From NCBI GenBank assembly GCA_021292105.1, contig CM037871.1:54273366-54337365 (forward strand): a DNA stretch of 64,000 nt, read 5' to 3'. Below are positions 23,913 to 35,028 of the stretch, in pieces. Position numbers and translations under genes: made by a program. The notes under the pieces were generated by a model, which searched no databases, had not been told where the DNA came from, and saw only the letters and a program-made list of their open reading frames with translations. Positions within the stretch are counted from its first letter, which is position 1. The number at the start of each line of letters is the position of its first letter. Source of the stretch: Anadara kagoshimensis. Lineage: Eukaryota > Mollusca > Bivalvia > Arcoida > Arcidae.

Positions 23913-24115
23913 CGGGGCCTCGGTGGCCGAGTGAGTGTTTTAAAGATCGTACTCACGGATCACAGTGCCTTTCATTGCCTGGGTTGTTATCCCAATCGGG
24001 CGGATCCTATTTTGAGAAAATTTCCAGTGGATTGCCAATGCTCAGTTGTTTTCTCTAGGCCCTGAGCTTTCTTCCGCCATCACAGAGCTCACTGCCTCAA
24101 TGTACATCATAATAC
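23913..24115 (+). mobile_element. tRNA-derived SINE (SINE-B), decayed
   Basis: The head GGCCTCGGTGGCCGAGTGAG matches the A-box region of class II (Leu/Ser-type) tRNAs. A degenerate B box GGGTTGTTATCCC follows about 65 nt later, consistent with a long variable arm. Downstream TTTTCTCTAGGCCCTGAGC and TTTCTTCCGCCATCAC resemble a conserved SINE body; a similar piece is seen near 33590. The family name is not assigned. The frames at 23796-24065 are read-through. Confidence 0.6.
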
Positions 24116-24394
24116 AGACATTCTCTCGACTAGGACGTTAACCACAATTACTCCACAACTTCATCCCCAATATATTCCAACATTGTGTTAAAAACAGTCA
24201 CTTCTTATATAAGTTACATCTTATATACAAATGTGTCTAGTTTTATTTGGCGATTTTCATTGGTGTTATTTTTACTTGAAATTACCTTTGTTCAACACAC
24301 TCAATATCTTTTGAAACATTTATAAAATAAAAAAAATAAATCATAATGTTGATACGTTGTTCTATATAGGTACAATTGAGTAAATACCCCGGAT

Positions 24395-24605
24395 GTATTG
24401 GACGTCCCATAGTTCCATGTTCCTTTCATTCTTAATTTTTATTACACACGTGGTTGGTGTAGCTAGCTAAACAGGAAGTGCTTACCCTATCGGAAGCATC
24501 CGGTTTCAACTACCTCGTGCTTAACCTTATTTTCGAGTTTTCAAAGTTGTTTTTTTTAACTGATTTGGGATCGTGATTTAGACATGAATTCGTTGGTTTG
24601 TTTTT
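24395..24605 (-). repeat. CAAAC interspersed element, copy
   Basis: Reverse-oriented: GGACGTCCCATAGTTCCATG, TTACACACGTGGTTGG, GTAGCTAGCTAAACAGGAAG, TGCTTACCCTATCGGAAGC, AACTACCTCGTGCTTAAC, GATCGTGATTTAGACATG, GGTTTGTTTTTGA. Confidence 0.85.
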
Positions 24606-26723
24606 GAATATTATTATAGGTCGTTTCTATCTCTTGATACCGTCACCCTGTTCTTTTAGCACACCGTAAATTAGGAAAGGGGCTCTCAAAGTGACAGGAA
24701 AATTGGAATTGAGCGAGACCTTTTTTATTCTGTCATTATCTGATGTGATGGAAATGTTTCTGTAATTCAATAATTTTTAACAATTCGTCAAAGTCTACGA
24801 TTTTTCATTACGAAAATAAAATTTACAAGCGATATTACTTCTGTCCATTTTGTTTGGCAAGTCAGTTTTGATTTGTGACAAAGAGAAAAGGACAATTTAA
24901 GACAAATGGCAGATTTTTCATTGAACTTATTTTCTGGCCGAATGAAGTGAAAAATTGGAAAGACCAGAGAATGACACTAGTCGAGACGGAAATCACTAAT
25001 AAAGTTAATTTCTCATCACTAATCCAATCTCTTGTTGTTGATAATACATGTTTCTCCATTCCTCAATCATATAAGATGTGTTCCGTTAGGGTATATCTTC
25101 ATTACATTAGTCCTAATATGAAAGCATTGTTGCAATAGAATTCTATTAAGCATTATTAATCGTCACTGTGTATAACACCTGATTTATTCCTTGTCATATT
25201 AAAGCGCTATTAAAGCATGGTTACCAGCCTCAAATCGAAGGCTCAAAGAATTATACCAAATGGATATTCTCGATTTTCTTGTCAGCCTTAAGATAAAATT
25301 TTCGATTCCATTTTTCTACACTTAAATAAGTTTTGATCATCTTAGGTAATTGAAAATCTGTTGATGAAATTCATGTGAAAAATAAGAAAAATCTTGATTA
25401 AACTATTTGTGCCTGAATGCGTCAAAAACATTTAGCCGGTTCGTATTGAAGACATCAGTAATACTGTATCAGTATTCTTTGATAATCGGATTTCAGGATG
25501 TGATTTGATCATTACACCGCCGTAATACATAATGATGGATAAAGCCAAAAGGTGAGGTTACAGGTGTTACTTACAAGAATATCCTACTAATAAATGTTCT
25601 ATTTCTGAAAATCCCCAATTCAGCATCTATTAGAGATTCCTTTTGTGTCGTTATAGACAAATGGCTTTGGGTAACTTGATTTACCCAATAGTTGCTCTCC
25701 AAAACGCATCAACATCATTTTGCTTAATAACTTTTCCATCTTCAATTCATCAAAGATATTTGAGCATTAAAATCGGATTGATTTCGCGTCGGTCTTGTTA
25801 GCGTTCAAATATGGATAATCACGTCGCTAACCCGCTAAGAAATTTATCGGCTCATAATTCTATAGAACTTAGAGAAATCCTGCCGAGGTTACCGCCCTTA
25901 TTATACACAAATACCGCAAATTAATTGAAATATTATTTCTTGAATTAAATCAAATCATGTGCCTACAGCTTACTGATAAAACACATTAAGATTTTTTATT
26001 TAGATTGCTAAAAGCATTTCCAGTTGATTTCATGTCCAGAGTTTCAGGCACTAAAACTGTAGCCGACGTTTTACGTTCTTTGAATTCACCACAAATGCGT
26101 TATAACAAGCGTGGAATTGCATTTAAATGAAAGCTGTTCTATCATATTTTTATTATTTTTGACAGGAAAAATACAACTCATGTTAAGAATGGGTGTTTGT
26201 TAAACAATACTGTTTCTGTCAATTTCCATTTTAAGAATTTGGTTTATTTTTTTGGTTTTTGTGGGTTTTTTGTATCTATTTCGTATAGAATTTAAAACTT
26301 ATACTTTGAATCTTTAAATAAAAGAATATCTATCTATATATTTTTATCGATAGATTTTTAAAAAAGTTTGAATTCATAAACTTTATTTGAATTCAAATTT
26401 CAACTCAGGATTTAGAATTTTATTACTAAATGCGACACTCAAAATAAAATAAACACCTGATTTAAATTCAAATTAAAAGTAAATAATTGGCATTTCTCAA
26501 ATTTATAATTACTTAATATGCATGGCTTTTTGGATAAAACACGGTATTTTGTAAATTAATTTTTTTCTTTACTTTTAATATGTCTGAAAATAACACCGTC
26601 GTATACTCAAACTACTGTTTAACATTCTGCAGTGTAATTTTGATTTAAAATGGTTTACGTAATTCATTGAATGTATCTTGAAATCAATTAATATAATACA
26701 ATACAGTGCAGTAAAGTAAAGTT
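24606..26723. other. Non-coding stretch
   Basis: No supported gene. The overlapping antiparallel frames at 24862-25138 show no domain and no splice context. No repeat family recognised. Confidence 0.45.
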
Positions 26724-26932
26724 CAGGCCTGTCGAAAGTTTAACACTGAGTTAACAAAAAATAAAAGAAACCTAAACTACAGAGTGACCGAGAGATACAT
26801 ACCTAGTCACAGAAAAAATGCTGTCAAGAGGTACATGTATATAGCAGCTGTCGAAATAACGAGCGGTCAAGATGTGCTAATGTCCAATTTGGCACCAATC
26901 CGTTAGCTTAGTGTAAAAATGTCTACAGGCCC
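26724..26932. mobile_element. TIR element 'GTCGAAAG', compact copy
   Basis: About 210-bp non-autonomous DNA element. The left end GGCCTGTCGAAAGTTTAACA is matched by a diverged inverted right end (TTAGTGTAAAAATGTCTACA then GGCC). The interior has about one and a half copies of a motif (GACCGAGAGATACATACC, TAGTCACAGAAAAA) that is the unit of the 32-bp array at 36903-38212. Other copies lie at 36810-38275 and, reversed and truncated, 56305-56440. No transposase is present; superfamily not assigned. Confidence 0.75.
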
Positions 26933-27105
26933 GTACCGTAAATCAATTTGTTCCATTTTTTACATTTTCTTTTATTTCTAACAGCATTTAAGAACGTATT
27001 TAAAGTTGCTGATTTTACTTTGACAAGGTTAAGGCCATCTAGTTGTTTTAGAAGTAATGTACTAACGGTTTGGTTTTTTATTATTTCATATTTATGAACT
27101 AAATG

Positions 27106-27216
27106 TACGTCTCCAACAAAACTGAAGATGGTAAGGTTTCTTCACCACAGAATTACTCAGTATCGTGTTCTGGTAAATATCATCCCCAATAAAACTGAAG
27201 ATGGTAAGGTTTTTGG
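27106..27216 (+). repeat. Direct repeat upstream of the hammerhead element
   Basis: AAAACTGAAGATGGTAAGGT occurs twice, near 27119 and 27189, about 70 bp apart in the same orientation. It may belong to the same retrozyme-like element as the ribozymes or be an older local duplication. Confidence 0.6.
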
Positions 27217-27275
27217 ATCATTTATTTAGTTATAAATTATAAATTATACAATTTTTGTTTCATAATTTTGTTCCA

Positions 27276-27321
27276 AGCACTACTGATGAGGAATTGTATT
27301 CCGAAACGGCCGTCTAGTGCT
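27276..27321 (+). ncRNA. Hammerhead ribozyme, type I (copy 1)
   Basis: All core elements are present in order: stem I 5' strand AGCACTA (27276-27282), core CTGATGA (27283-27289), stem II GGAAT/ATTCC with loop TGT (27290-27302), GAAA (27303-27306), a 2-bp stem III with GGCC loop, cleavage triplet GTC (27312-27314), and stem I 3' strand TAGTGCT (27315-27321), a perfect complement. Cleavage is predicted after 27314. The self-complementary ACGGCCGT of stem III is typical of hammerheads that work best as dimers, as known from newt satellite 2 and retrozymes. Stem I is the open one, so this is type I. Confidence 0.92.
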
Positions 27322-27335
27322 GTAATAATAAAACT

Positions 27336-27569
27336 GGGACCAGTTTTCGAAGCTTGATTAGTTTAATGAATTGATTAGTGAAAATTTAAATTTTGTAAAA
27401 TTTCAGATATTTTGCAAAATTTATGTCGAAATAATAAAAAAGAATAGAACAAACTAAAGCACATTGTTATAAAACTATCAATTTTATAATGCTATCTTGA
27501 TCTTTATTGATGTTTTTAATTTTTGTTAATCCTTGATTAAACTAATCAAGCTTCGAACAACCGCGTCCT
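27336..27569. mobile_element. TIR element lying between the two hammerheads
   Basis: The left terminus GGGACCAGTTTTCGAAGC and on through TTGATTAGTTTAA is mirrored by AAACTAATCAAGCTTCGA and GCGTCC at the right end. The core about 20 bp are perfectly inverted. The AT-rich interior has no coding capacity. It appears to be an insertion that enlarged the hammerhead monomer; target duplication is not obvious. Confidence 0.65.
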
Positions 27570-27834
27570 GGTATAAGATATATACATGTCTGCTGGTGGC
27601 TGGAGCACCGAGGATATCACAAACTCAGTAGGCAATAATTGTGTATTATTGTCAGAAATATGCTATTGTCTAAATTTACAGCAAGCTAAAATTTAAAATT
27701 CCTCAAAAACTAACTAAAGGTATACTCCCTCATGCGAAGTATTTCCTTAGCTAAATTTGGTAAAATATACTTTGGTCCTTTTGGTAATCTTTTCAACATC
27801 GTGAAAGCAATTTTGGTTTCATAATTTTGGTCCA

Positions 27835-27880
27835 AGCACTACTGATGAGGAATTGTATTCCGAAACGGCCGTCTAGTGCT
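27835..27880 (+). ncRNA. Hammerhead ribozyme, type I (copy 2)
   Basis: Identical over all 46 nt to the copy at 27276-27321: stem I AGCACTA/TAGTGCT, core CTGATGA, stem II with TGT loop, GAAA, short stem III, cleavage after GTC at 27873. The unpaired and paired positions are equally conserved, so the pair is either young or maintained. The 44-bp satellite begins only 16 nt after its end. Confidence 0.92.
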
Positions 27881-27896
27881 GTAAAATTAAAACTGG

Positions 27897-29791
27897 TAAT
27901 ACCGTATAATATATCACAAATTATCAGGTTCTGGTACTAGTAATACCGTATAATATATCACAAATTATCAGGTTCTGGTACTAGTAATACCGTATAATAT
28001 ATCACAAATTATCAGGTTCTGGTACTAGTAATACCGTATAATATATCACAAATTATCAGGTTCTGGTACTAGTAATACCGTATAATATATCACAAATTAT
28101 CAGGTTCTGGTACTAGTAATACCGTATAATATATCACAAATTATCAGGTTCTGGTACTAGTAATACCGTATAATATATCACAAATTATCAGGTTCTGGTA
28201 CTAGTAATACCGTATAATATATCACAAATTATCAGGTTCTGGTACTAGTAATACCGTATAATATATCACAAATTATCAGGTTCTGGTACTAGTAATACCG
28301 TATAATATATCACAAATTATCAGGTTCTGGTACTAGTAATACCGTATAATATATCACAAATTATCAGGTTCTGGTACTAGTAATACCGTATAATATATCA
28401 CAAATTATCAGGTTCTGGTACTAGTAATACCGTATAATATATCACAAATTATCAGGTTCTGGTACTAGTAATACCGTATAATATATCACAAATTATCAGG
28501 TTCTGGTACTAGTAATACCGTATAATATATCACAAATTATCAGGTTCTGGTACTAGTAATACCGTATAATATATCACAAATTATCAGGTTCTGGTACTAG
28601 TAATACCGTATAATATATCACAAATTATCAGGTTCTGGTACTAGTAATACCGTATAATATATCACAAATTATCAGGTTCTGGTACTAGTAATACCGTATA
28701 ATATATCACAAATTATCAGGTTCTGGTACTAGTAATACCGTATATATATATCACAAATTATCAGGTTCTGGTACTAGTAATACCGTATAATATATCACAA
28801 ATTATCAGGTTCTGGTACTAGTAATACCGTATAATATATCACAAATTATCAGGTTCTGGTACTAGTAATACCGTATAATATATCACAAATTATCAGGTTC
28901 TGGTACTAGTAATACCGTATAATATATCACAAATTATCAGGTTCTGGTACTAGTAATACCGTATAATATATCACAAATTATCAGGTTCTGGTACTAGTAA
29001 TACCGTATAATATATCACAAATTATCAGGTTCTGGTACTAGTAATACCGTATAATATATCACAAATTATCAGGTTCTGGTACTAGTAATACCGTATAATA
29101 TATCACAAATTATCAGGTTCTGGTACTAGTAATACCGTATATATATCACAAATTATCAGGTTCTGGTACTAGTAATACCGTATAATATATCACAAATTAT
29201 CAGGTTCTGGTACTAGTAATACCGTATAATATATCACAAATTATCAGGTTCTGGTACTAGTAATACCGTATAATATATCACAAATTATCAGGTTCTGGTA
29301 CTAGTAATACCGTATAATATATCACAAATTATCAGGTTCTGGTACTAGTAATACCGTATAATATATCACAAATTATCAGGTTCTGGTACTAGTAATACCG
29401 TATAATATATCACAAATTATCAGGTTCTGGTACTAGTAATACCGTATAATATATCACAAATTATCAGGTTCTGGTACTAGTAATACCGTATAATATATCA
29501 CAAATTATCAGGTTCTGGTACTAGTAATACCGTATAATATATCACAAATTATCAGGTTCTGGTACTAGTAATACCGTATAATATATCACAAATTATCAGG
29601 TTCTGGTACTAGTAATACCGTATAATATATCACAAATTATCAGGTTCTGGTACTAGTAATACCGTATAATATATCACAAATTATCAGGTTCTGGTACTAG
29701 TAATACCGTATAATATATCACAAATTATCAGGTTCTGGTACTAGTAATACCGTATAATATATCACAAATTATCAGGTTCTGGTACTAGTAA
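27897..29791 (+). repeat. 44-bp satellite, about 43 near-identical copies
   Basis: The unit starts TAATACCGTATAATATATCA and ends TCTGGTACTAG. Almost every copy is identical; the only obvious variants are TA-number changes near 28741 and 29141. Such homogeneity over 1.9 kb points to recent amplification or strong homogenisation. The array starts where the hammerhead direct repeat ends, at a shared CTGGTA, suggesting a junction within that short homology. No unique spacers, so it is not a CRISPR array. Confidence 0.97.
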
Positions 29792-31455
29792 TTTTTTTTG
29801 CAAAACATGCACAATAAAACCGGAAATGGGAGCTTTTATGGATTTTTGATCAAGCGTATAATTCTAGTTCATTCTTCGGAACGCTTTTGTTCCAACATTC
29901 ATATTGATTCTTTAAAAACCAATGAAGTCGAAGTATTGTCTATGAACCAAATTGGAGACATTTGTGCACTTTTGGAGCACATGATCCTAGCTAAAACGAC
30001 CATAAAATGATACAATTGAGCTTTGTGTTGTCACTATCTTTAGCTTGTTAATAATACAAGTATAGTATGCATTGGCATAAAGCAAAAACGAGCTTATAAC
30101 CCAACATACATGTATATACATGTTATAGACCTTTTTTCTAAATTTAATCAAAAAATACAATTAAAGAAATGGTATATGACATACTTAATAAATACGATAG
30201 CCGCAGAATACAGTGTTAACATTGAAGGTGGTCTAAGCATAAAACAAAACAATACAGCTTCTTATATTTTATTCCATGTAGAATTGTTATTTTTTTATTG
30301 AATCAAAATTGTGGGGAAAAGCATTATTTAGTAAGAACAAAAAGTGTATAATGGTTATGTATTTACCAAGCATTTATTGTCTTTAAAACTTCACTATGTG
30401 CTTATCTATCACCTACAGTTCTGTAATTGTCACAAACATGTGTCTGCTTGGTCCTTACTACAATTTTATTTTTGTATTGTATATGTTATTATGTATGTTT
30501 TATGGCATGTGACACGTTAATAAAATAAATTATATATACTACAATACAAAAAAAGTGTATTCCTGTGTTTGATTGCTCATGGCAGATTTCAAAATGGTAT
30601 AATATTTTTAAATAAATTTCAAATACATTTTCTGAACTTTCATTTAGTATTTAGTCTATCATAAAATGACAAAAGTGATAGAATAAAACTTGTTCTAATT
30701 TTGTTAAAAGTTTGTTCAAAGTTGATTGGATTTAAAGGCAAGTTACAACTTTCAAAACCTTTCTTCTAACTTTTAAGCGTTTAGACTTTCAAAAATTTCA
30801 TGTTCTCGCCGGGAGATGATTCTCGATATTTCCTTCAACAAATAATATTTTATATAGTATGTTTCATATTCATAAAGCTGCAAATCGTCTATAAAGAATA
30901 CCGGCTTTAAAACAGAAAACATTGTACAGTAAAGGCTCTATTACATACATTTGTTTTCAGACTAAAAAAAACTAAAATAAAAATTAAAGAACCGCCTACT
31001 TATACCCTGAGTTTTGGAAAAACAGCATTAAAACTTCAGCTAAAATTGGATAACTTGGACAAATATACAATTTGACATAATATAATTTCCTGATGTGATT
31101 TGGTTTTGGAGTTTTCAGAGAAATCTGGTTATGACGATTTTAGATGTATGGCTCCGTACTTTGATGCAATAACGTCTGATAAAATTCAATTACAATAGAT
31201 CACTCGCCTGAGTGTGTATTTGACACTCTTTTATTAGCATAAATCAAAATTGTAATTACGTTACGGCAAGATTCTTAACGTGTAAGGAATGTAGGATTAT
31301 GTTACTCTGTCATACATAAACACATCACGACTCTCAGACACAAATAGTTATGTTTTTATGTATTTATAAAATTCCAACATTCAAAATTAAACTTGTGTGG
31401 ATAGAGAGATGTTTGAATTGTTTTATTGATTTTTAAAAAGTGTGTATGTTAATAT

Positions 31456-31458
<3 letters not shown>
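29792..31458. other. Non-coding stretch
   Basis: Frames at 29798-30010 and 30110-30301 are short and unrecognised. No known repeats were seen. Confidence 0.45.
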
Positions 31459-31490
<32 letters not shown>

Positions 31491-31492
31491 TT
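31459..31492. repeat. (TTTA)n microsatellite
   Basis: About eight TTTA units. Confidence 0.9.
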
Positions 31493-31762
31493 TTTCGAAA
31501 TCTTTCATGAATTCATATAAAAGAAACAGAAATTGACAAAAGACCTGAAATGAAATACAAATATATAATTTGCATATTACCGTCTGTTGGACATCCTTCA
31601 GTTTACGAAAATATACTTGCATGTATGTTATCTTCCATGCAACTATGAAAGAGCGTGAGAATGGCGAGAAGCGTAAAAAGTGGAGTAATGGAATATATCG
31701 AGGCGGTGAGTACATGGATTGGTAGAGGAAACCGAAGCATAAAGACATATATTTTAAGTGAA

Positions 31763-31816
31763 GTCATATGCCATTTTTTAAAAAATCATAAAATACATTC
31801 AAAAATGGAATATGAC
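31763..31816. mobile_element. Short palindromic element (TGTCATATACC type)
   Basis: GTCATATGCCATTTTTTAA pairs with the right arm ending AAAATGGAATATGAC; the centre contains TCATAAAATACATTC. It stands 7 bp before a related but distinct hairpin at 31824. Confidence 0.65.
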
Positions 31817-31823
31817 AATAAAT

Positions 31824-31920
31824 TGTCATGTGCTACTTTTGAATGCATTATTTTATAAAAATTCAAAACTTTTGTTTTAACATTTTTATAAAATAATGCA
31901 TTCAAAAGTAGCACATGACA
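31824..31920. mobile_element. Short palindromic element (TGTCATGTGCTA type), long copy
   Basis: A 97-bp inverted repeat: TGTCATGTGCTACTTTTGAA with TGCATTATTTTATAAAAAT on the left is mirrored almost perfectly on the right. Same termini as 14109-14166 but with arms about twice as long, so the 58-bp form may be a deletion derivative. RNA from it would be a long, nearly perfect hairpin. Confidence 0.75.
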
Positions 31921-32694
31921 GTGATATAGTTTTAAAAATTATATCTAATTGATACATTCAATAATCAACAAATTATATAATTACTAAAAACTTCAATGAA
32001 TTTATTTATCTGTTTTACTCGATTTTTCATCTAACCACAAAATGGGGATCCTACAATTTCATTATTAGTTCTGATGAACTCGATAAAGTATTTAGTCGAT
32101 TACGGAATAGACCACTAATATAACGGATAGTGGCAATAAAAGGCAATTGGAGGAACTATCAGTTGTCAACAAAACATAAAGACAATGTCTGCAAAGAAAT
32201 CAAAGAATTCAATCTCTTTAAATCCTCTTGTTTTTCCGAGGGGATTTCACTACCAATACATCAAAAAAATCTCGTTTAGCAATGAGTATCGGGTGACATA
32301 TTGATGAATAGTGTTGATACTGTTAGAGATTTGATACCGATCGAGTATGTCTCTTGAGAAATGCCAAATAGAATTATCCATCGAATTGGAAATCAAGTCA
32401 GTTACGGCGCCGTAATAAAGCTTATAAAGGGAATTAGCGAACCGTAGAAACATAACGATCTCTTAATCAAATCCAAGAAAAGACTTCGGGGAGAAATCTT
32501 TCCGCCGTGCTTTCGTACTTTTTTTATACATGGATTGTAATTCTCTATATTCCTGGAGTTAATTGCTTATATAACTAAATTCTGATTATACACCAGCACT
32601 AATAACAAAAAATTAAGAAAAAATAAATATAAATCCATGCTTATATAAAAATGTAAATGTGTCATATCATGTGTTATTTTTGTTGGTATCATTA
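31921..32694. other. Non-coding stretch
   Basis: No gene recognised; the minus frame at 32250-32453 has no domain. Confidence 0.45.
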
Positions 32695-32813
32695 TGTCAT
32701 ATACCATTTTTTTAATTTAATCATAAAATACATTCAAAAAATGGTATATGACAATAACAATATACCATTTTTTGAATGTATTTTATGATTAAATTCAAAA
32801 AATGGTATATGAC
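32695..32813. mobile_element. Two tandem palindromic elements (TGTCATATACC type)
   Basis: First hairpin 32695-32753: TGTCATATACCATTTTTTT against AAAAAATGGTATATGACA. A second hairpin, 32761-32813, follows immediately with TATACCATTTTTTGAATG on the left and the same right arm. The shared right arm and short spacer suggest tandem duplication or nested insertion into the family's own terminus. Confidence 0.7.
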
Positions 32814-34125
32814 AATTATATAGTTTTTAAAATTTGACAAAGTCGTGTAGTCATGACAACTATCAAACTATTTCAATATAAAAAAGAAGTACTCACTCTG
32901 TTTGGATATTGAAATAAAAAAGACATTCAAATTGCTAATACACCGGAAATATATAACTCATCATATAACCCTTGAATCTTATCAACTTCTACTTTATTGG
33001 AAGTGGTTATTAAATTCTGTCTACATACATGTAAAGTTACAAATACATGTACGTCTAACATAACATTACCCATAACCTTCAATGTTTCATTGTCGTATTA
33101 CTTTATTCTGAATCGATTAAGATATATTTTTTTTAACGTACGTTGTTCATGTAGATGATCCATTTTTAAATTAGGAAGGGATTTTTGTTTAGAAAATACA
33201 CTGGAATTGTAATTATGTCGTAGCTAACACATTAAACTTGAAACATTATGTAAATAGTGCCCTCGGTTGGAAGAATTATGGAGATTGTCTCCCCCAGGGA
33301 ACGTTAACACCCGAGCCCATAGACTCGGAAGATAAAGTTCTCAAACGCCGTGATTCAGAATAGTAATTGGTAAAATTGAAGGAACTTTACATTTTTTTTC
33401 TATCTATGAACGTCACTGCAAAGGTAAAAATTTCTACCACTTCACCTTGAACTTGTGACATCTCGATATAAGTGATATCAATCAACACTATGCTTCGGTG
33501 TGCTAATAATGCTTTATTCTTTAACAAATCTTAGAACATGTACTTTCATTAGGCCGCGGAATGGTCTGAAACCGAAGGTAGGTTTTCTTGCTAAAAGTCG
33601 TTGGTTTTCTCCAGGTACTCCAGTTCCCTCTAGCATTTCAGAACCTGACCGATTCTGTATTAGTTAGAGAATCTTGACTTGGGCGAAAATTTATACACTG
33701 CTGGTACTACAAAGAGAGACAACTCCAATTACAAAACACGTTAGACGGTTTAAAGAAGTACACGCCATTTCTTAACTAAGCTTTTTCTTATATTAACTTA
33801 AAAATCTGAATGTTTTTGTTGGCATTTTAACTATTCAAAAATTAAGGTATCATCTTGAAGATCATGTTTATTACATCTACATTCTAATATTGAAAACAAT
33901 ACTTGTTTGTAATGATTTAACACACTGACAAAAGTTGTCAGATTTAAGTTAAGGAAAATCTTTGTTAAAACATTATTGTGAAACTGCCAAACTATAACTA
34001 GCCTGGTTGTAAAATGAATGTGACTGTTAGTGAAGTGCCTAGATGTTTTAGAGTATTTTCATTGTAATTCAAGTTGTCTCTCTTTGAATTACTATTTGCC
34101 TGACATGACATCCAGATTATTCCGG
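32814..34125. other. Non-coding stretch with a SINE-body remnant
   Basis: No gene supported. Near 33590-33640 GGTTTTCTCCAGGTACTCCA followed by TTCCCTC resembles the conserved body motif also seen in SINE-B (24040), but no tRNA head is present. Confidence 0.45.
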
Positions 34126-34428
34126 TAGAGTTGAGTTGAGTAATGGTGTTTTACGTACCAGTCAAGCATATTTCACTTATATCATGACGTCGCCTACTAT
34201 AGGCGAAAGTGCAGAAATTTTGCATGTGCGTTGCGCTGATGGAAATATACAACAGTGTTCTTTATCGTGCCACGTCTACCGTGATACAGGATCTCGTTTA
34301 TTTTAAGTTCGTAAACCCGAGTGCTTGACGATAGAAAGTCATTACCCTCTTTCAAGTCTTGGGTCAGACCCGGTCGGGGTTCGAACCCACGACCTCCCAC
34401 TTACGAAGCGAGTACTGAGCTACCGCAG
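34126..34428 (-). mobile_element. tRNA-derived SINE-A, A box deleted
   Basis: Minus-strand copy with AACTC tail, TAGGCGACGTC, ACTTTCGCC, a GTAGACGTGGCACGA stretch and an intact B box GGTTCGAACCC. Compared with 6009-6318, about 11 nt are missing from the A box: TAGCTCAGTA goes straight to CTCGCTTCG, losing TTGGTAGAG. Pol III transcription from this copy is probably impaired. Its head directly abuts a LINE ORF2 tail. Confidence 0.85.
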
Positions 34429-34429
34429 C

Positions 34430-34690
34430 TTGGCAGCTGCTTTTCCAGACGCCCAGCCAGTCTTCCATCCCAGTTGTGTTCTTTGTTTCTCTGTTGTTCT
34501 GCACCATGTTGTTTTTTGACAGACCTATTTTCCTCTTTCCTTCTGGGACTGCCATGTTATTGTCGTTGTACAAATCCTGTTGTTTTCCATTCTAAGTGCA
34601 TAGCCAATCCACCTCCACTTCCTTATTCTTATTATCTGACTTGCTCTTTCTGTTTTTGTTCTGTTGTGCAGCTCTTTGTTTTGTAATTGT
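34430..34690 (-). pseudogene. LINE ORF2 C-terminal fragment
   Basis: Minus-strand translation gives ELHNRTKTERASQIIRIR followed by KWRWIGYALRM, NNRI, an internal stop, and a K-T-TW-RT-E tail. It matches the well-known C-terminal pattern (WERT..I..QIRRR.WRWIGH.LRM, then PKNTWRRT) of endonuclease/reverse-transcriptase LINEs common in invertebrates. The stop and the missing upstream domains make it a dead 5'-truncated copy. The clade (RTE-like or other) cannot be fixed from this fragment. Confidence 0.75.
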
Positions 34691-35028
34691 CTGGCCATCT
34701 TACCCTCAGGAATCAGGATCCAAAAACATGAAATAAATTTAAAACACTGTCGTGTACGACATGCAATTCCAATTCCTGGAACAGCCTATCAATGACGTCA
34801 CGAGCATAGGTGTCAGCAAGAAATGAGTGACGTCACATTAGCAAATGCAAAATAGTCCTATAACTTCATTTAGTCTAAAACAGAGTTTAATACAATCAAA
34901 TACCATAAATGTAAATATAATGTCATAACATAGTTCAGTGTTTTTCTGTGGATTTTTTTCCCACATAAAGTGTTGTTTTTATTATTTTAAATAACCTAGT
35001 AGAAGGATAGCAACAACAACAAGCGATA
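34691..35028. other. Non-coding stretch with two TGACGTCA sites
   Basis: Perfect TGACGTCA palindromes at 34793-34800 and 34828-34835, 35 bp apart. They match the cyclic-AMP response element core. No gene start was recognised next to them. Confidence 0.5.

Larger units (their letters stand above)
27248..27896 (+). mobile_element. Retrozyme-like unit with hammerhead direct repeats
   Basis: Two direct repeats of about 90 bp (27248-27337 and 27806-27896) each contain a full hammerhead ribozyme. They share GTTTCATAATTTTG upstream and TGCTGTAA plus AAAACTGG downstream. The predicted cleavage sites are 559 nt apart, which would define one monomer. Non-coding units bounded by hammerheads are the hallmark of retrozymes; Penelope-like elements also carry hammerheads in their terminal repeats. 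No reverse transcriptase is seen here. A TIR element occupies 27336-27569; without it the monomer would be about 325 nt. Confidence 0.75.

Noticed and set aside
29798-30301. Small frames after the 44-bp satellite
   Set aside because: Short, no domain, and no coding or splice context.
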